DNA of 64,000 nucleotides from Apoda limacodes (taxonomy: Eukaryota; Arthropoda; Insecta; Lepidoptera; Limacodidae): positions 3,224,001 to 3,288,000 of the forward strand of contig OX291545.1 of the NCBI GenBank assembly GCA_946406115.1, read 5' to 3'. The position numbers and the translations under genes were made by a program. Shown piece after piece: positions 23,426 to 33,221 of the stretch. How positions within the stretch are numbered: the first letter of the stretch is position 1; the number at the start of each line of letters is the position of its first letter. The notes beneath the pieces were generated by a model that searched no databases, had not been told where the DNA came from, and saw only the letters and a list, made by a program, of their open reading frames with translations.

Positions 23426-25471
23426 TCACTGGGGTATTTGGGACGAGAAAATAGTACGCAGTTTTCCGAACGCTGCCCAACCGAGTTGGATTCGGCGATT
23501 AACCTCTTTCTCGAAATTGCACCTACCTAATCCAACAGTTTGTCCCAGGTATACGTATTCGTCAACAACTTCGAGTGTAGAGTTCCCAACAATTATTGGA
23601 GTGGGTGGGTTCATCTTGAGGCCCACTCGTTGGAAAGCTTTACTAAGGCTTTCGAGCATTGTGCTAAGGTCCTCCATCGATTCTGCCATGACCACAATAT
23701 CGTCGGCAAACCGAAGGTGGGTAATGTACTCGCCATTAACATTGATGCCAAAACCGTCCCAGTCCAGAAGCTTAAAGACATCCTTTGTGAACAGTTTCGG
23801 AGATGTGACATCTCCCTGTCTCACACCTCTCTGCAGTTGGATAGGTTTCGAGTACTGATCCTGGAGACGGACTGACATAGTGGCGTTATCGTACAAGCAT
23901 TTTAGCACCTCGATATACCGATGATCAATACGGCATCTCTGTAGAGCCTGTAGCACTGCCCATGTTGCCACCGAATCGAAGGCTTTCTCATAGTACACAA
24001 ACGCTAAGCAAATAGGCCGATTATACTCTTCTGACTTCTGTATAATCTGCCGTAGTGTATGTATGTGGTCTACGGTACTATAGCCTCTTCGGAAACCGGC
24101 TTGTTCGGAAGGCTGGAAGTCGTCGAACTTGCGAGCGAGACGGTTCGTAATTACTCTTGAAAACAGCTTATAAACATGGCTCAGAAGCGTAATGGGTCTG
24201 TAATTCTTAAGAAGGGTATTGTCACCTTTTTTGAAGAAAAACACCACCACGCCGCTGTGCCATGCTTGTGGCGAAGTACCTTCGAGTATGATGGTGTTAA
24301 AGAGCTTCTGAAGGACTTTTAGTACCGGTTTTCCACCCGCTTTCAGAAGTTCAGTCGTAACTCCATCATCACCCGGTGCCTTATTGTACTTAAGCTGTTT
24401 GAGAGCAATACTAATCTCATACAAGCTGACGTTCGGGATGTCCTCGGTATAGTGTCGAGTCAGTCTAGCTCTAGGGTCTTTAGCTGGACTGCCAACTGGT
24501 TTCGATGTCGACGTGTATAACTGTCCATAGAATTTCTCGATCTCCTTCAAGACCTCTGGTCCAGACGAAACAATGCTGCCGTCCTCCGTCTCCAGCCTTG
24601 CTAGACGTCTTCGCCCAATAGCTAGATCTCTCGCGAACACTTTGGAACCTTTGTTCCGTTCTATTGCCTCTTCAATACGCAAAGTATTAAAGTGGCGTTT
24701 GTCGCGTGCAAGTGTTTTTGAGATCTGTCTATAAAGCCGCCGATATGATACTGCATCATCCGAAGACTGCAGCCTAAGGTTTCGTCTCTCGTCCATAAGT
24801 CTTAGAGTCTGGTCCGAGAGTCTTTTTCTTCTATTTGTACGGTGGGTTTTAAAGAACTTAGACCCAACCGTATGGACAGTTTCCACAAACATGTCGTTGG
24901 TATCGTCCACTGATGCGTCTTTCTTTAAGCATTCAAAGCGATTTTTGAGTTGGAGCTGAAAGGTTTTTGGGTTTTGGATTTGGATGGTTGTGGATCGGAG
25001 CGTGGACTTTATCAGTCGAGACCTATCAAGCCTTATGTTGAGGTTCAATGTGCCTCTTACCATACGGTGATCACTCCCGGTTTTGACCGTGTGGATCACA
25101 GAGACATCATTGAACACTTGCTTTTCCGTGGACATGATAAAGTCAATCTCATTCTTCGTGCAACCATCCGGACTCATCCAGGTCCACTTTCTGTGGGGGC
25201 GCTTCTTGAAAAAGCAATTCATCATAAAGAGGCCTTCCTTTTCCATGAAGTCGGCCAGCATCTGCCCTCTGGAGTTCCGTTGTCCAAATCCAAATTGCCC
25301 CACTCTCAGCTCATTGCCACTTCGTTTGCCTAGTTTCGCGTTGAAGTCCCCCACCACGACGTTATAGTGTGTTTTGGAGGAGTGTATGGCTTTAGAAATA
25401 TCCTCATACATCTCCAACACTACGTCGTCTGGTTGTGTTGCAGTCGGCGCGTAAACCTGTATGACCTTCAA
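23426..25471 (-). CDS. RTE endonuclease/reverse transcriptase, 681-residue open part
   Basis: This is the longest open frame in the window. Early residues hold VYAPT (about 8-12), GDFNAKLG (about 41-48) and SDHRMVRG (about 112-119), motifs of the endonuclease/exonuclease/phosphatase fold used for target nicking. The RT domain follows: KAPGDDG near 363, AGFRRGYST near 457, motif A near 488-500, RGVRQGD about 50 residues later and FADD at 588-591. Residue 493 is Tyr in VYYEKAFDS where family members have the catalytic Asp (VDYEKAFDS). The FADD aspartates are kept. The frame ends at SSQIPQ-stop because of a deletion shared with copy 1. It probably makes no active enzyme. The true start lies upstream beyond the frameshifts, so the Met at 25471 is arbitrary. 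Confidence 0.85.
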   Translation of the reverse strand: MKVIQVYAPTATQPDDVVLEMYEDISKAIHSSKTHYNVVVGDFNAKLGKRSGNELRVGQFGFGQRNSRGQMLADFMEKEGLFMMNCFFKKRPHRKWTWMSPDGCTKNEIDFIMSTEKQVFNDVSVIHTVKTGSDHRMVRGTLNLNIRLDRSRLIKSTLRSTTIQIQNPKTFQLQLKNRFECLKKDASVDDTNDMFVETVHTVGSKFFKTHRTNRRKRLSDQTLRLMDERRNLRLQSSDDAVSYRRLYRQISKTLARDKRHFNTLRIEEAIERNKGSKVFARDLAIGRRRLARLETEDGSIVSSGPEVLKEIEKFYGQLYTSTSKPVGSPAKDPRARLTRHYTEDIPNVSLYEISIALKQLKYNKAPGDDGVTTELLKAGGKPVLKVLQKLFNTIILEGTSPQAWHSGVVVFFFKKGDNTLLKNYRPITLLSHVYKLFSRVITNRLARKFDDFQPSEQAGFRRGYSTVDHIHTLRQIIQKSEEYNRPICLAFVYYEKAFDSVATWAVLQALQRCRIDHRYIEVLKCLYDNATMSVRLQDQYSKPIQLQRGVRQGDVTSPKLFTKDVFKLLDWDGFGINVNGEYITHLRFADDIVVMAESMEDLSTMLESLSKAFQRVGLKMNPPTPIIVGNSTLEVVDEYVYLGQTVGLGRCNFEKEVNRRIQLGWAAFGKLRTIFSSQIPQ

Positions 25472-25553
25472 CGAATATCTCTCTTCAATGATATTCTGAG
25501 TATCGAAGTCGACGCACTGTCAACTTTGATGATATTGACCTTGGGACAGCTGC

Positions 25554-25763
25554 TCACCCCCCCCCCCCCCGGTAGTACAGCAAGTTACCTGAGTTGAGAA
25601 CTATCGTGTCCTGTCCCTGTCTTCGGACCTCCGACAGCCCTATAATGTCCCAGCGTAACTTGCTTGTAGCTTCTTCCAGTTTAGGTTGCCAGGCCCAGTC
25701 GTCGGTGTTGGTAGCCGGATCTCTGCCGGGGATTCTTCGCACCCCCTGCCCCGCCATTACCAA
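25554..25763 (-). pseudogene. N-terminal endonuclease fragment of the RTE element
   Basis: Sixty-nine residues with LRWDIIGLSEVRRQG, the metal-binding Glu region of the endonuclease fold, and LLYYRGGGG at the end. The Gly run is the translation of the 14-base C tract, after which the frame stops. The natural next segment is in another frame (SLKVIQVYAPT near 25475), so a length change in the homopolymer plus a further small loss disconnected the two. Confidence 0.8.
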
Positions 25764-25925
25764 GGCCGCTACCGTAGCCTGGACTAGCAGGGCTGCCGGG
25801 GACTAAAGGCCTTTTGTTTTTTGTGCCGTCCATTTTCTGTTGGTGGGTTAGCCATACTCGCCACGCCTGGCAAGCGGGTTGGCGAGCGCAGTAGTGTTAT
25901 AGAGGGTCGCTGCTGCCCGACATCC

Positions 25926-28072
25926 CCTATCGGATTAGAAGGGAACAAGGAGTAGGGTTGGGATGTGATGATTTCTTAATGGAAATTGTATAATGAGTGG
26001 GATACGTCGAAGGGGGGGGGGGGGATACTACTGTTGGAAGGAAATGGGGAGAATTTGTAGTAGCTCGGGAGGCTGGGCTTGCGTACCCGTGTATTCGGAA
26101 ATGAATACCCCTGACACATAAAACAAACAAAAATATACCTACATGAAAAAAATCATGTATCTGTTATATATAAGCTATACAATTTAATAAAAATCAGTTA
26201 TTTTGAAATATTCACTTGACTTTCGAGTGACTGACGAAGTGATGACGCTTATATTAGTAATTAAAACGAAACATACCAAAATAAACGATTTTTATATACG
26301 TGTGTACTTTAAATATAATAAATATATTAAATGACTAAAAAACGGCGATCAGAAATAATTGTGTTGACGTGACAACGTCTTATAAATTGGTTTGCCGGGT
26401 GACACTTCAAGAAACTGCGTTACGCTCCGCTCACGTTATGCGCTCACAATGAGAGCGAGTGAGAGGCACGCGCCCGCCTAAGAGCGAGAGAGACAGACAT
26501 AAAATCATTGTCACGTAAAACTTTCGCCCGTATACCGACTTTACAGGCAACCAGTTTTTTTTAAATTTATTTACTGTATACTCGTATTTTAAGTCACATA
26601 AACGAAGCGATTTGAATCAATTAGCTACATATAGGTATAAGAAATGTATAATAACATTTACTTTTTCATAATTTATATTTATATAGGTATATATTTTTAT
26701 GTATAAGGATTCCTAGAGGCCAAAAGTATGATAATTGACGTTATGTAACCTTTTGTCGGGTTTTGTTATAAATATAATTATGTTGTTAGTACTTACGACT
26801 TACAAGTAGGTATGCGTAGGTAAGAAACAACGCTAAGTCAGTATGCTTGTGATGTACTATATACGTCGCTTCCTCAAAGAGCTGCACCTCCGCCAGCCGT
26901 GCGAGACGGTAGGTACAGTCCTTTCATGTGCATGCATAATGCAATTTGCGCTCCGACTCGATCGAGCTATCAGATCGAGGGTAGGCAGGGCTGTCTGCTC
27001 TGCAGTGCGGCTTTGATCGCAAAACTACAACTAAATCTAGTTCCCAGGTTTAGCTCCTTTGAATGCGATCTCATTTTGAATTCATCTCGTTACCTGCTCA
27101 CTGATACATATATCTACTTATGCTATAGAATTAGTTTGCATATCGAACTTATTTTTTAAACATAGATACCAGGTATAAACTATAGGTAAATTGTAAACTT
27201 TAAACGTATATCGTTTGGTTGAGGTTATCTTTTTGGGGTTTTCTACTACATAACGGAAAAATGAAACACTTAATTGTCCATATATATGTAAGTATAAAAT
27301 ACAAATACTTTAAAAAAACTCGACACTTGTAAACGTAGGAGCGTATTGTCTAATTAAACTAAACTAAACCTTTTAAATTATAACCTATATATATTGGTAG
27401 TTTGTTTGGAAACCCGCCATTTTTGAAGCTAAATGCATCAAAATTGGTATGAAGATTGTCGTGTTTTACCGTTTCTGGAAAAAAATTATCAAGAGGGCAA
27501 ATAGGGGATGAATGTATAATTATTCCAAAAGTATCTTTATATGTAGAAACATAAACAGTTAAAAGCTTATCCAAAAGTTCAAGCGAACAAAGTTGCGGGG
27601 AAACTAATATAATATAGTTTGCATAAAACCATATCCTCAATACTCATATCCTCAAAATACAATGATTCTCCTTTTGATTGTCAAATAACTCAGCTTTTAT
27701 TTATAAGTTCAATAACTTTTTTTATTTTAATTGTCTTTACATTGTTTGCATATCAAAAACTGTAATAAGTAATTATACCGACAAACTAAGACTGAATTCT
27801 AGGTTTAAGTCAGTAAATTACCAAAAAACTCATTTGCTCCCCGTCTTATAATAGGTACCTGTTACGCATCTTTGGTTGTGGAAATGGTTTTATATTAATT
27901 ATTTAGGCATTTAGCCAATTTAGTATGGAGGGAAATCAAATCGCCATGAATGGACCCTCTCCCCTCGCTCGAGCACGCTCTCAGCACCAACCAGTTTTGA
28001 AATTGTAAGAATGCAGGTTGCAGCTTCTGCGACCTACTGGCCAACTGACTCAGGGCCGTGATAATATATATA
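25926..28072. other. Non-coding DNA; possible leader remnant and one weak exon candidate
   Basis: 25926-26120 is less AT-rich, has a G run at about 26011-26024, and may be more of the RTE leader. 26390-26540 is GC-richer and unassigned. At 26841-26900 a frame reads MLVMYYIRRFLKELHLRQP and meets ACG|GTAGGT, a plausible splice donor, but no acceptor or homologue is known to me. 28061-28072 is an AT dinucleotide run at the edge of the next element. Confidence 0.4.
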
Positions 28073-28103
28073 TATATGGATCAAAATCAGAGAGGTGAGC
28101 ATT
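28073..28103 (+). repeat. Left terminal inverted repeat
   Basis: Thirty-one bases matching the right end at 31104-31134 with two differences (positions 28080 and 28090). It borders an ATATAT run on its left. Confidence 0.8.
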
Positions 28104-28260
28104 ATGCTTCTGACAAAGTTTTTCTGAATAAAAAAAAATGATATTCCTATAATATTTATTTCAAAATAAAGGTACTGTGCATAATTGCACGGCACTTAGC
28201 TTATTTATCATTCTATACTAATGTTTTATTTGATTTTAAACAAAAAAAAGGTCTAAATTG

Positions 28261-28861
28261 TCATTCCGGGAATGCGTCCTTATACTTAGTTTCATAGTTC
28301 AAACAAGTCAAAAATGTTTATTATTAAGACTTAAAATTGTCATATTTTAATATTAAATTTGAATATCATCAAATTAAGAAAATACGTATAAAATACATTA
28401 ATTGCAGTTTAATTCTTCATATTTTGAGTATTCAAATGCTGTCTGACGTTTATTAAATCATTCCGTGAACGCGGTGGATATCGATCGATATAAATAAAAG
28501 AACACACGCTAGGTGGCGTTAGCGAGCAACAACGTAAAGTTTACTAGTCAAAGCAAAAGGCGTGTTTCGTGTTTATGGAAAAAAAAAAAAAAATGATTTT
28601 TTTAGTAAGTACCTTTTAAATTGATATGTGTGAAGCGTACTTTTATTCCCTGTCACTACGGGAACGCTGTTTGATGACTAGTTTTTCGAAAATTTGCATA
28701 TTTTTCGCAAAATTCTTATAAATATTACAGCTCACTTGTTTATAACCAATATCTTACATGGCGGCGTGAAGCATATGAACATGAATATATTTATCAAATA
28801 GTAATTTCGGAAACGGTCATTTCTGGTACGTTCTTATATATGACAGGCGTTCCCGAGATGA
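28261..28861. promoter_or_regulatory. Subterminal motif copies, left side
   Basis: Copies of a 16-bp motif occur at 28261-28276 (TCATTCCGGGAATGCG), 28458-28474 (TCATTCCGTGAACGCGG) and 28653-28668 (TCACTACGGGAACGCT). A weak copy lies at 28818-28833, and a copy in reverse orientation at 28846-28861. Repeated subterminal motifs in DNA transposons commonly bind transposase; that role is inferred here. A TATAAATAAAAG word at 28488-28499 could serve as a promoter. Confidence 0.5.
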
Positions 28862-28948
28862 TAATTTTTGAGCAAAATGATGCTCTTATGCTTTTAAAAG
28901 CATAACCATGCAAAATTTTGGTTTAAGATATTCATTTAGTACGAGCAA

Positions 28949-30186
28949 TATGGAAAACGATAAAAATGAAAGAAAAGGAAGTCGAAAAAAGGATTAAAAG
29001 AGGACAGTATAACTTATAAAAATATCGTGAAAAGAGTAATGCAAGGAAGCGCAAGTTTGAAATAAAATGACACATGAACAAAGAGAGATGAAGAGACTGA
29101 AAGATAGGGAATATTACCAAAGAAAGAAGGATGAAAATAAAGTTAAGAGTGTTACTGATATGACTGAAAAACAAAGAGGAAACAGAGAAAGTTATGGAGG
29201 AAAAATTCTGAAAAGTATAGTCGGAAAAAAAAGATGATAGCAAATATTTTAGGTAACAGCCCCCCAGATTCTGAAAAGAGATAGAAAACGAAAATCGCGT
29301 GTCAAGGAAGAAAACAGTTTAAAACAAATAAAGCGCAGGCTTAGAGAACTGTTAAAAAACAGAAACATAAAATACAGGAGATGCAAAGAATTATAGATCA
29401 GTTGCGAAATGTACAGAGAAGCAGAAGAGGCTAAGAAAGAGCTTCCCAAAAGATTGCTGATAAGCCTACTCGCAAAGATGATGACTTTACAAGAGGATGT
29501 TCTGTTACTCCGGAAGTTTGAAGTTTTGACAACCCAACTAAAAGACACCGTTGATAAATAACTGAAAAATTCTAAGCAGCGAGAGGCCTTTCAAAAATGC
29601 GTCAGTGGCAATCGTATTAAGAACCATCGTTTTAATAATATGGCCAAACAATTCCACCGCAAAAATAAAAATAATGACAACATTTTAAAATCTAACCGGA
29701 AGCATCCAACAGTTTTGATCACTAATCAGGTTCGTGAAGAAATTCATAAGTTTTTTGAGTGGGATGATGTCAGCAGAATGTGCCCTGGTAAGAAAGATTG
29801 CCTCAAGGGAAACAAACAAAAGCGGTTGCTTCTAGAAACTGTAAAGTCTTTGCATCCTCAATTTTGTGCTGAGACTGGAATTCGAATATCTTATTCGACA
29901 CTTTTGAGAGAGAAGCCTTATTGGGTAGTCCAACCTACAAAATGTGATCGAAATACTTGTCTTTGTGTAAGGCACGAAAATTTTGAATACAAACTGAACA
30001 AATTGAACCGACTAGGAGAGCTACCGTTCAATTCTACATCCCAATGTATAAAAGCGTAGCTGTGACATTACTTCTTATGATTGTATGCTTGGTTTGAGCG
30101 GCGAATGCAAGGAGATCAAAATGGAATGGAATGGTTTTGATGCAAATATGGACATATTCAAAAAGAAGGTTATTGCTAGACTTTAA
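28949..30186 (+). pseudogene. Decayed transposon protein with DDVSRMCPGKKDC motif
   Basis: The best open part (29640-30059, 139 residues from an arbitrary Met) contains FFEWDDVSRMCPGKKDC, then KQKRLLLETVKSLHPQFC, ISYSTLLREKPYWVVQP and CDRNTCLCVRHENFEYK. A one-frame shift then leads to CDITSYDCMLGLSGEC, after which the frame ends at 30186. Upstream, 28949-29640 yields very basic, Arg/Lys-rich pieces in changing frames (YYQRKKDENK, KRLLISLLAKMM, QREAFQKCVSGNR). The conserved Cys spacing suggests a zinc-binding fold. I recognise the motif set from multicopy uncharacterised animal proteins with transposon character, but not a named superfamily. Several stops and frameshifts make it non-functional, and no DDE-type catalytic domain was found. 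Confidence 0.65.
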
Positions 30187-30518
30187 GTTCACACTTTGAT
30201 ACTCAAGTTACTTTGTGAAATTATGTGATTATTGTAATTATGCATATCATAATGTTTTTAATTTCTAATATCTGTTTATTTTATAACTTCAAAGTTTATA
30301 TTTTGATTTTAAGCATTGATATACAAGAACATCTTAATTATACTGTGCAATTAGCATTTGTTCCATATATCTTATGTTTGTGACAAAGTTTATTATTATT
30401 AAATTTTAAGTTTGATTTTAGATACTTATGTTCTTCATTCCTTAAGTACGAATAAAGGTATAATACTGTAAATGTATATTATTTCTATGCATATAATATG
30501 ACAAAAACCGGGTGTTGC

Positions 30519-30596
30519 GTTAATTTAGGGAAGTTAACGTCATTTAGGGAACTTCATTGTTATTTTGGGAACACTCACATCATTTTCGGGAACATC
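30519..30596 (+). promoter_or_regulatory. Subterminal motif cluster, right side
   Basis: Four close copies of the same motif: 30519-30538 (TTTAGGGAAGTTAAC end), 30540-30554 (TCATTTAGGGAACTT), 30560-30576 (TTATTTTGGGAACACTC) and 30580-30596 (TCATTTTCGGGAACATC). Spacing is about 20 bp. They resemble the left-side copies, which supports treating 28073-31134 as one element. Confidence 0.5.
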
Positions 30597-31103
30597 ACAA
30601 AAACGGCAAATAAATCACTAATAAGTAATGCTATAGTTAAATCTTGCATATACAATATGAAATGACCTTTAAACTTTTGTATTTATATTATTAATATTTA
30701 TATATTAATAAGTAGTAGTGCAAAAATGTATACAATAAATTGAAATTTTGGAACAAAATTTACACCAATTGAAAATTTATGGAGAGTACTTTGAAAAATA
30801 AATGTTTTCAATACAAAAATATACAAAATAACAACATTATCCGATTTAGGAAGAGGGTAATTACAATTTCTTGAAGGTAATTCTTAAATGCGTTGGTTAT
30901 ATTATTATTAAAAAAATATTTAAAAGGGTTACCGAAATGACTTTCGTGTCTGGCATTATTCTTATTAACTGGTAGAATTTCTAAAATATATATTTTTCTG
31001 CGTGCCTCTTCACAGGAAAGGTTCATGACAAATGACACAACAGACTCTACTTGTTAGTTTTCTTCAAAAGAAAACCTAATTTCTCAGATATTTGAAAACC
31101 TAA

Positions 31104-31134
31104 AATGCTCACCTCTTTGATTTTGACCCATATA
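31104..31134 (-). repeat. Right terminal inverted repeat
   Basis: Reverse complement of 28073-28103 with two differences. Followed by TACGTAATATATAA. Confidence 0.8.
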
Positions 31135-32104
31135 CGTAATATATAAAATAAGATAAAATTGTTTTAAGTAACAATGATTTAATATAATTTTAAAAATAAA
31201 TATTTGATGATTTAAAAATCTAATTAAATAAAGTCCTACATTTACATAATAAGCAATATGTTAATTTATAGCTTACATCCAATTATTAACTGTTGAAAAA
31301 ATAAACTAAAACGAAATGGAGATAAAATTACTGACTGCACGTATTGAGCTACAGAAAACAAAATAAACAAGCAAGTACGGACCAAAAATACTGACCGGTT
31401 TCTTACCCTTTTCAATCACTATTGCCCCTAATCGTGGCCGATTTAGTTTATGCTTAGTGAAATAACGGCCGAATCAGACCGCACCATATGTAAAGTCCTT
31501 CCGAGAAGCCGCCATTTTCGTTCCCTAATTATTTTTAATTGCCGCAAGCACACAGGGTAGACACCACACATACGGCCTTCGACACTTGATGTTTTTAATT
31601 TTTTTCGCGTCTAGTCAGTGAATCACGTCGATTGCTTTATTTATATATACGTATGAGTCACGTCGCGGCATTTCAAAGGCTGCACGCAATAACATTAAAA
31701 CAAGTGAGTTTTTTACCTGACCCGTTTGTTATTTGGTGTTCTTAGAACGGCTCGCAACACGGTCGTAAATCAGTAATGGCGCCCTGTTATTTCGGATTGC
31801 GGAGTTCGCATACATTTTAGAATAGGGGGCGGTAATTGCAACTGTTGAAGACATTTGAATTTGGACTTGTGCGTATAGGCCGCGCCGCGGGGGGTGGGTT
31901 ATGGTTAGATAATTAGGGTACCTTAAATAGGAACATGGTATGGTGCTCAATTTAAATATTACATTATAATTTTCAACTTACTTTTTTAAATTGGTACAAG
32001 ATATAAATTTACAAAGTTACAAAATATAAAATTCAGATTTTATGTTCTTTTTAATCCTTTTATATGCCTGACAACTGATACATTATATTATATTACTTTA
32101 TTGT
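31135..32104. other. Non-coding DNA, nothing recognised
   Basis: A GC-richer stretch at 31740-31920 includes a short G run and a 73-residue minus-strand frame without a recognisable domain. The remainder is AT-rich. Confidence 0.45.
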
Positions 32105-32560
32105 AATGGATCACTCACTCGCCGACGGTAGCGGTCAGGTGGTTGGCTAGTGAGTGAGTCGATAGCCAGGTTTATATCGTTCGCGGAAGAGATATTATCG
32201 GGAACGCGATCTAATGTGGCGAGCTGGGGTTTTCGGTTCTAGTGTCGGGGGAGTGTCACATGGGGAACCTTATCGGAGGAGGACAGGTCGGTGGTCCGAG
32301 TCAAGTTCGTCAAGCACCTCTATAGAGCGAAAGCTTAGCCTTACACTTTTAGAAGTGCTATGTCGAGCACGTCAGGGCTGCAGCGGGCGTAATGGGGAAA
32401 GAAGGTGGGCGTTACGGGAGCGATGATATCAAAGTTTAGTCTGTAAACTAGTTGGTCGAGGAATCTACCTCTCCGTGAAGTGAATGAAGAGTTCCATCGA
32501 CGCTGCTTCCAATTTTGGTCGCCGGCAAGGAATTGCTTAAATGCTAACCTTTTATTATTC
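32105..32560. other. Unassigned GC-rich block
   Basis: Composition differs sharply from the flanks. TCACTCACTC near 32111 and GAGTGAGT near 32151 form a short inverted pair. Overlapping open frames exist on both strands (32214-32426 and 32341-32634) without domains. It could be a transposon remnant or a regulatory or untranslated region; I cannot tell. Confidence 0.3.
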
Positions 32561-32684
32561 AATTTATAACTAAAATTAATTCGCCTACTTAGACTTACAA
32601 ACGCGCGTCGTGTGTGTGTATGCTTTCGTGTCACATTTTATTGACCCTTTTTCTTTATTTCATAAAGCAATATTCCAAAATCTT

Positions 32685-32744
32685 GGTATTGACCTTAGAG
32701 TATACATAAACAAGCTTGGTTACGTATACTCTAAGGTATTGACC
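32685..32744. repeat. 40-bp hairpin flanked by 10-bp direct repeats
   Basis: GGTATTGACC occurs at 32685-32694 and again at 32735-32744. The 40 bases between start TTAGAGTATAC and end GTATACTCTAA, a perfect 11-bp inverted repeat around an 18-base loop. The stem can extend three pairs into the direct repeats. This looks like a minute insertion with a target duplication, or a template-switch product. Confidence 0.8.
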
Positions 32745-33221
32745 ATAACCTGAAAAACTGAAATAACATCACCACCTATACCTATCTGTTTATATATGTT
32801 TATTAACTTATACGTAATATATATTTTAATTATATTTATACACATTTATGTATATATTTATATATACATTGTTGTATGATATACTTATATATTTCTTAAT
32901 AACTGTATCAACACACACCTACTATACTATGTTTAACTTTATTATTTGCACTACCCATTGCAAAGGTTGTCAGGTAAGGATCGCCTTAAAGCGATAAGAC
33001 CGCCATTTGTTTTCTGTATTTGTAGATATATTATTTTAAAATTATTGTGATGATCCAAAAATAATATTATTATTATTCATTACGACAAGACTGTTTCTTC
33101 CACGGTCAGCACTATGTGGCGTGCTCCCGTATAAGTTCTCCTCAAGGTTTGGTTCTATTCCTACCACCTTCAAATATGGCAAAAAATGTTGTTTGTAAGG
33201 AAGTTCTTTCACAAGTATAAA

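Larger units (their letters stand above)
20137..25411. repeat. Tandem duplication, copy 2 (~5.27 kb)
   Basis: Second unit of the duplication, 17 bp longer than the first because of two small indels. Its right edge runs without interruption into the rest of the RTE element (CATACATCTCCAAC at 25405). This arrangement is therefore likely the ancestral one, with unit 1 the added copy or an assembly duplicate. Confidence 0.95.
23129..25925 (-). pseudogene. RTE-clade non-LTR retrotransposon, near full-length but broken (copy 2)
   Basis: On the minus strand the element runs from a probable 5' region near 25925 to a 3' end near 23129, where VQQWTSMG and stop are followed by a TGATATGATGATAT tail. 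A 69-residue frame (25554-25763) gives the start of an apurinic-type endonuclease (WDIIGLSEVRRQG, LLYYRGGG). A 14-C run at 25557-25570 and a shift near 25480 separate it from the main frame. The main frame holds the rest of the endonuclease and the RT. Total length and order match RTE elements, which encode endonuclease plus RT. Broken by frameshifts, a motif-A Asp-to-Tyr change and a C-terminal deletion. Confidence 0.9.
28073..31134 (+). mobile_element. 3.06-kb DNA transposon with 31-bp terminal inverted repeats, superfamily unassigned
   Basis: Positions 28073-28103 and 31104-31134 are inverted repeats matching at 29 of 31 positions (TATATGGRTCAAAATCARAG then AGGTGAGCATT). If the element starts at the GG, the flanks share ATAT, compatible with a 4-bp target duplication, though the AT repeat makes this ambiguous. 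Inside are subterminal copies of a TCATT..CGGGAACG-like motif on both sides and a decayed protein gene in + orientation. The catalytic part of the transposase appears to be missing, so this is a defective copy. It may belong to a multicopy animal family with an SRM..GKK motif, but I cannot name it with confidence. Confidence 0.75.

Noticed and set aside
28932..29548. Minus-strand frames of 103 and 99 residues
   Set aside because: Ser/Phe-rich antisense readings of the Lys/Arg-rich decayed transposon gene on the plus strand.
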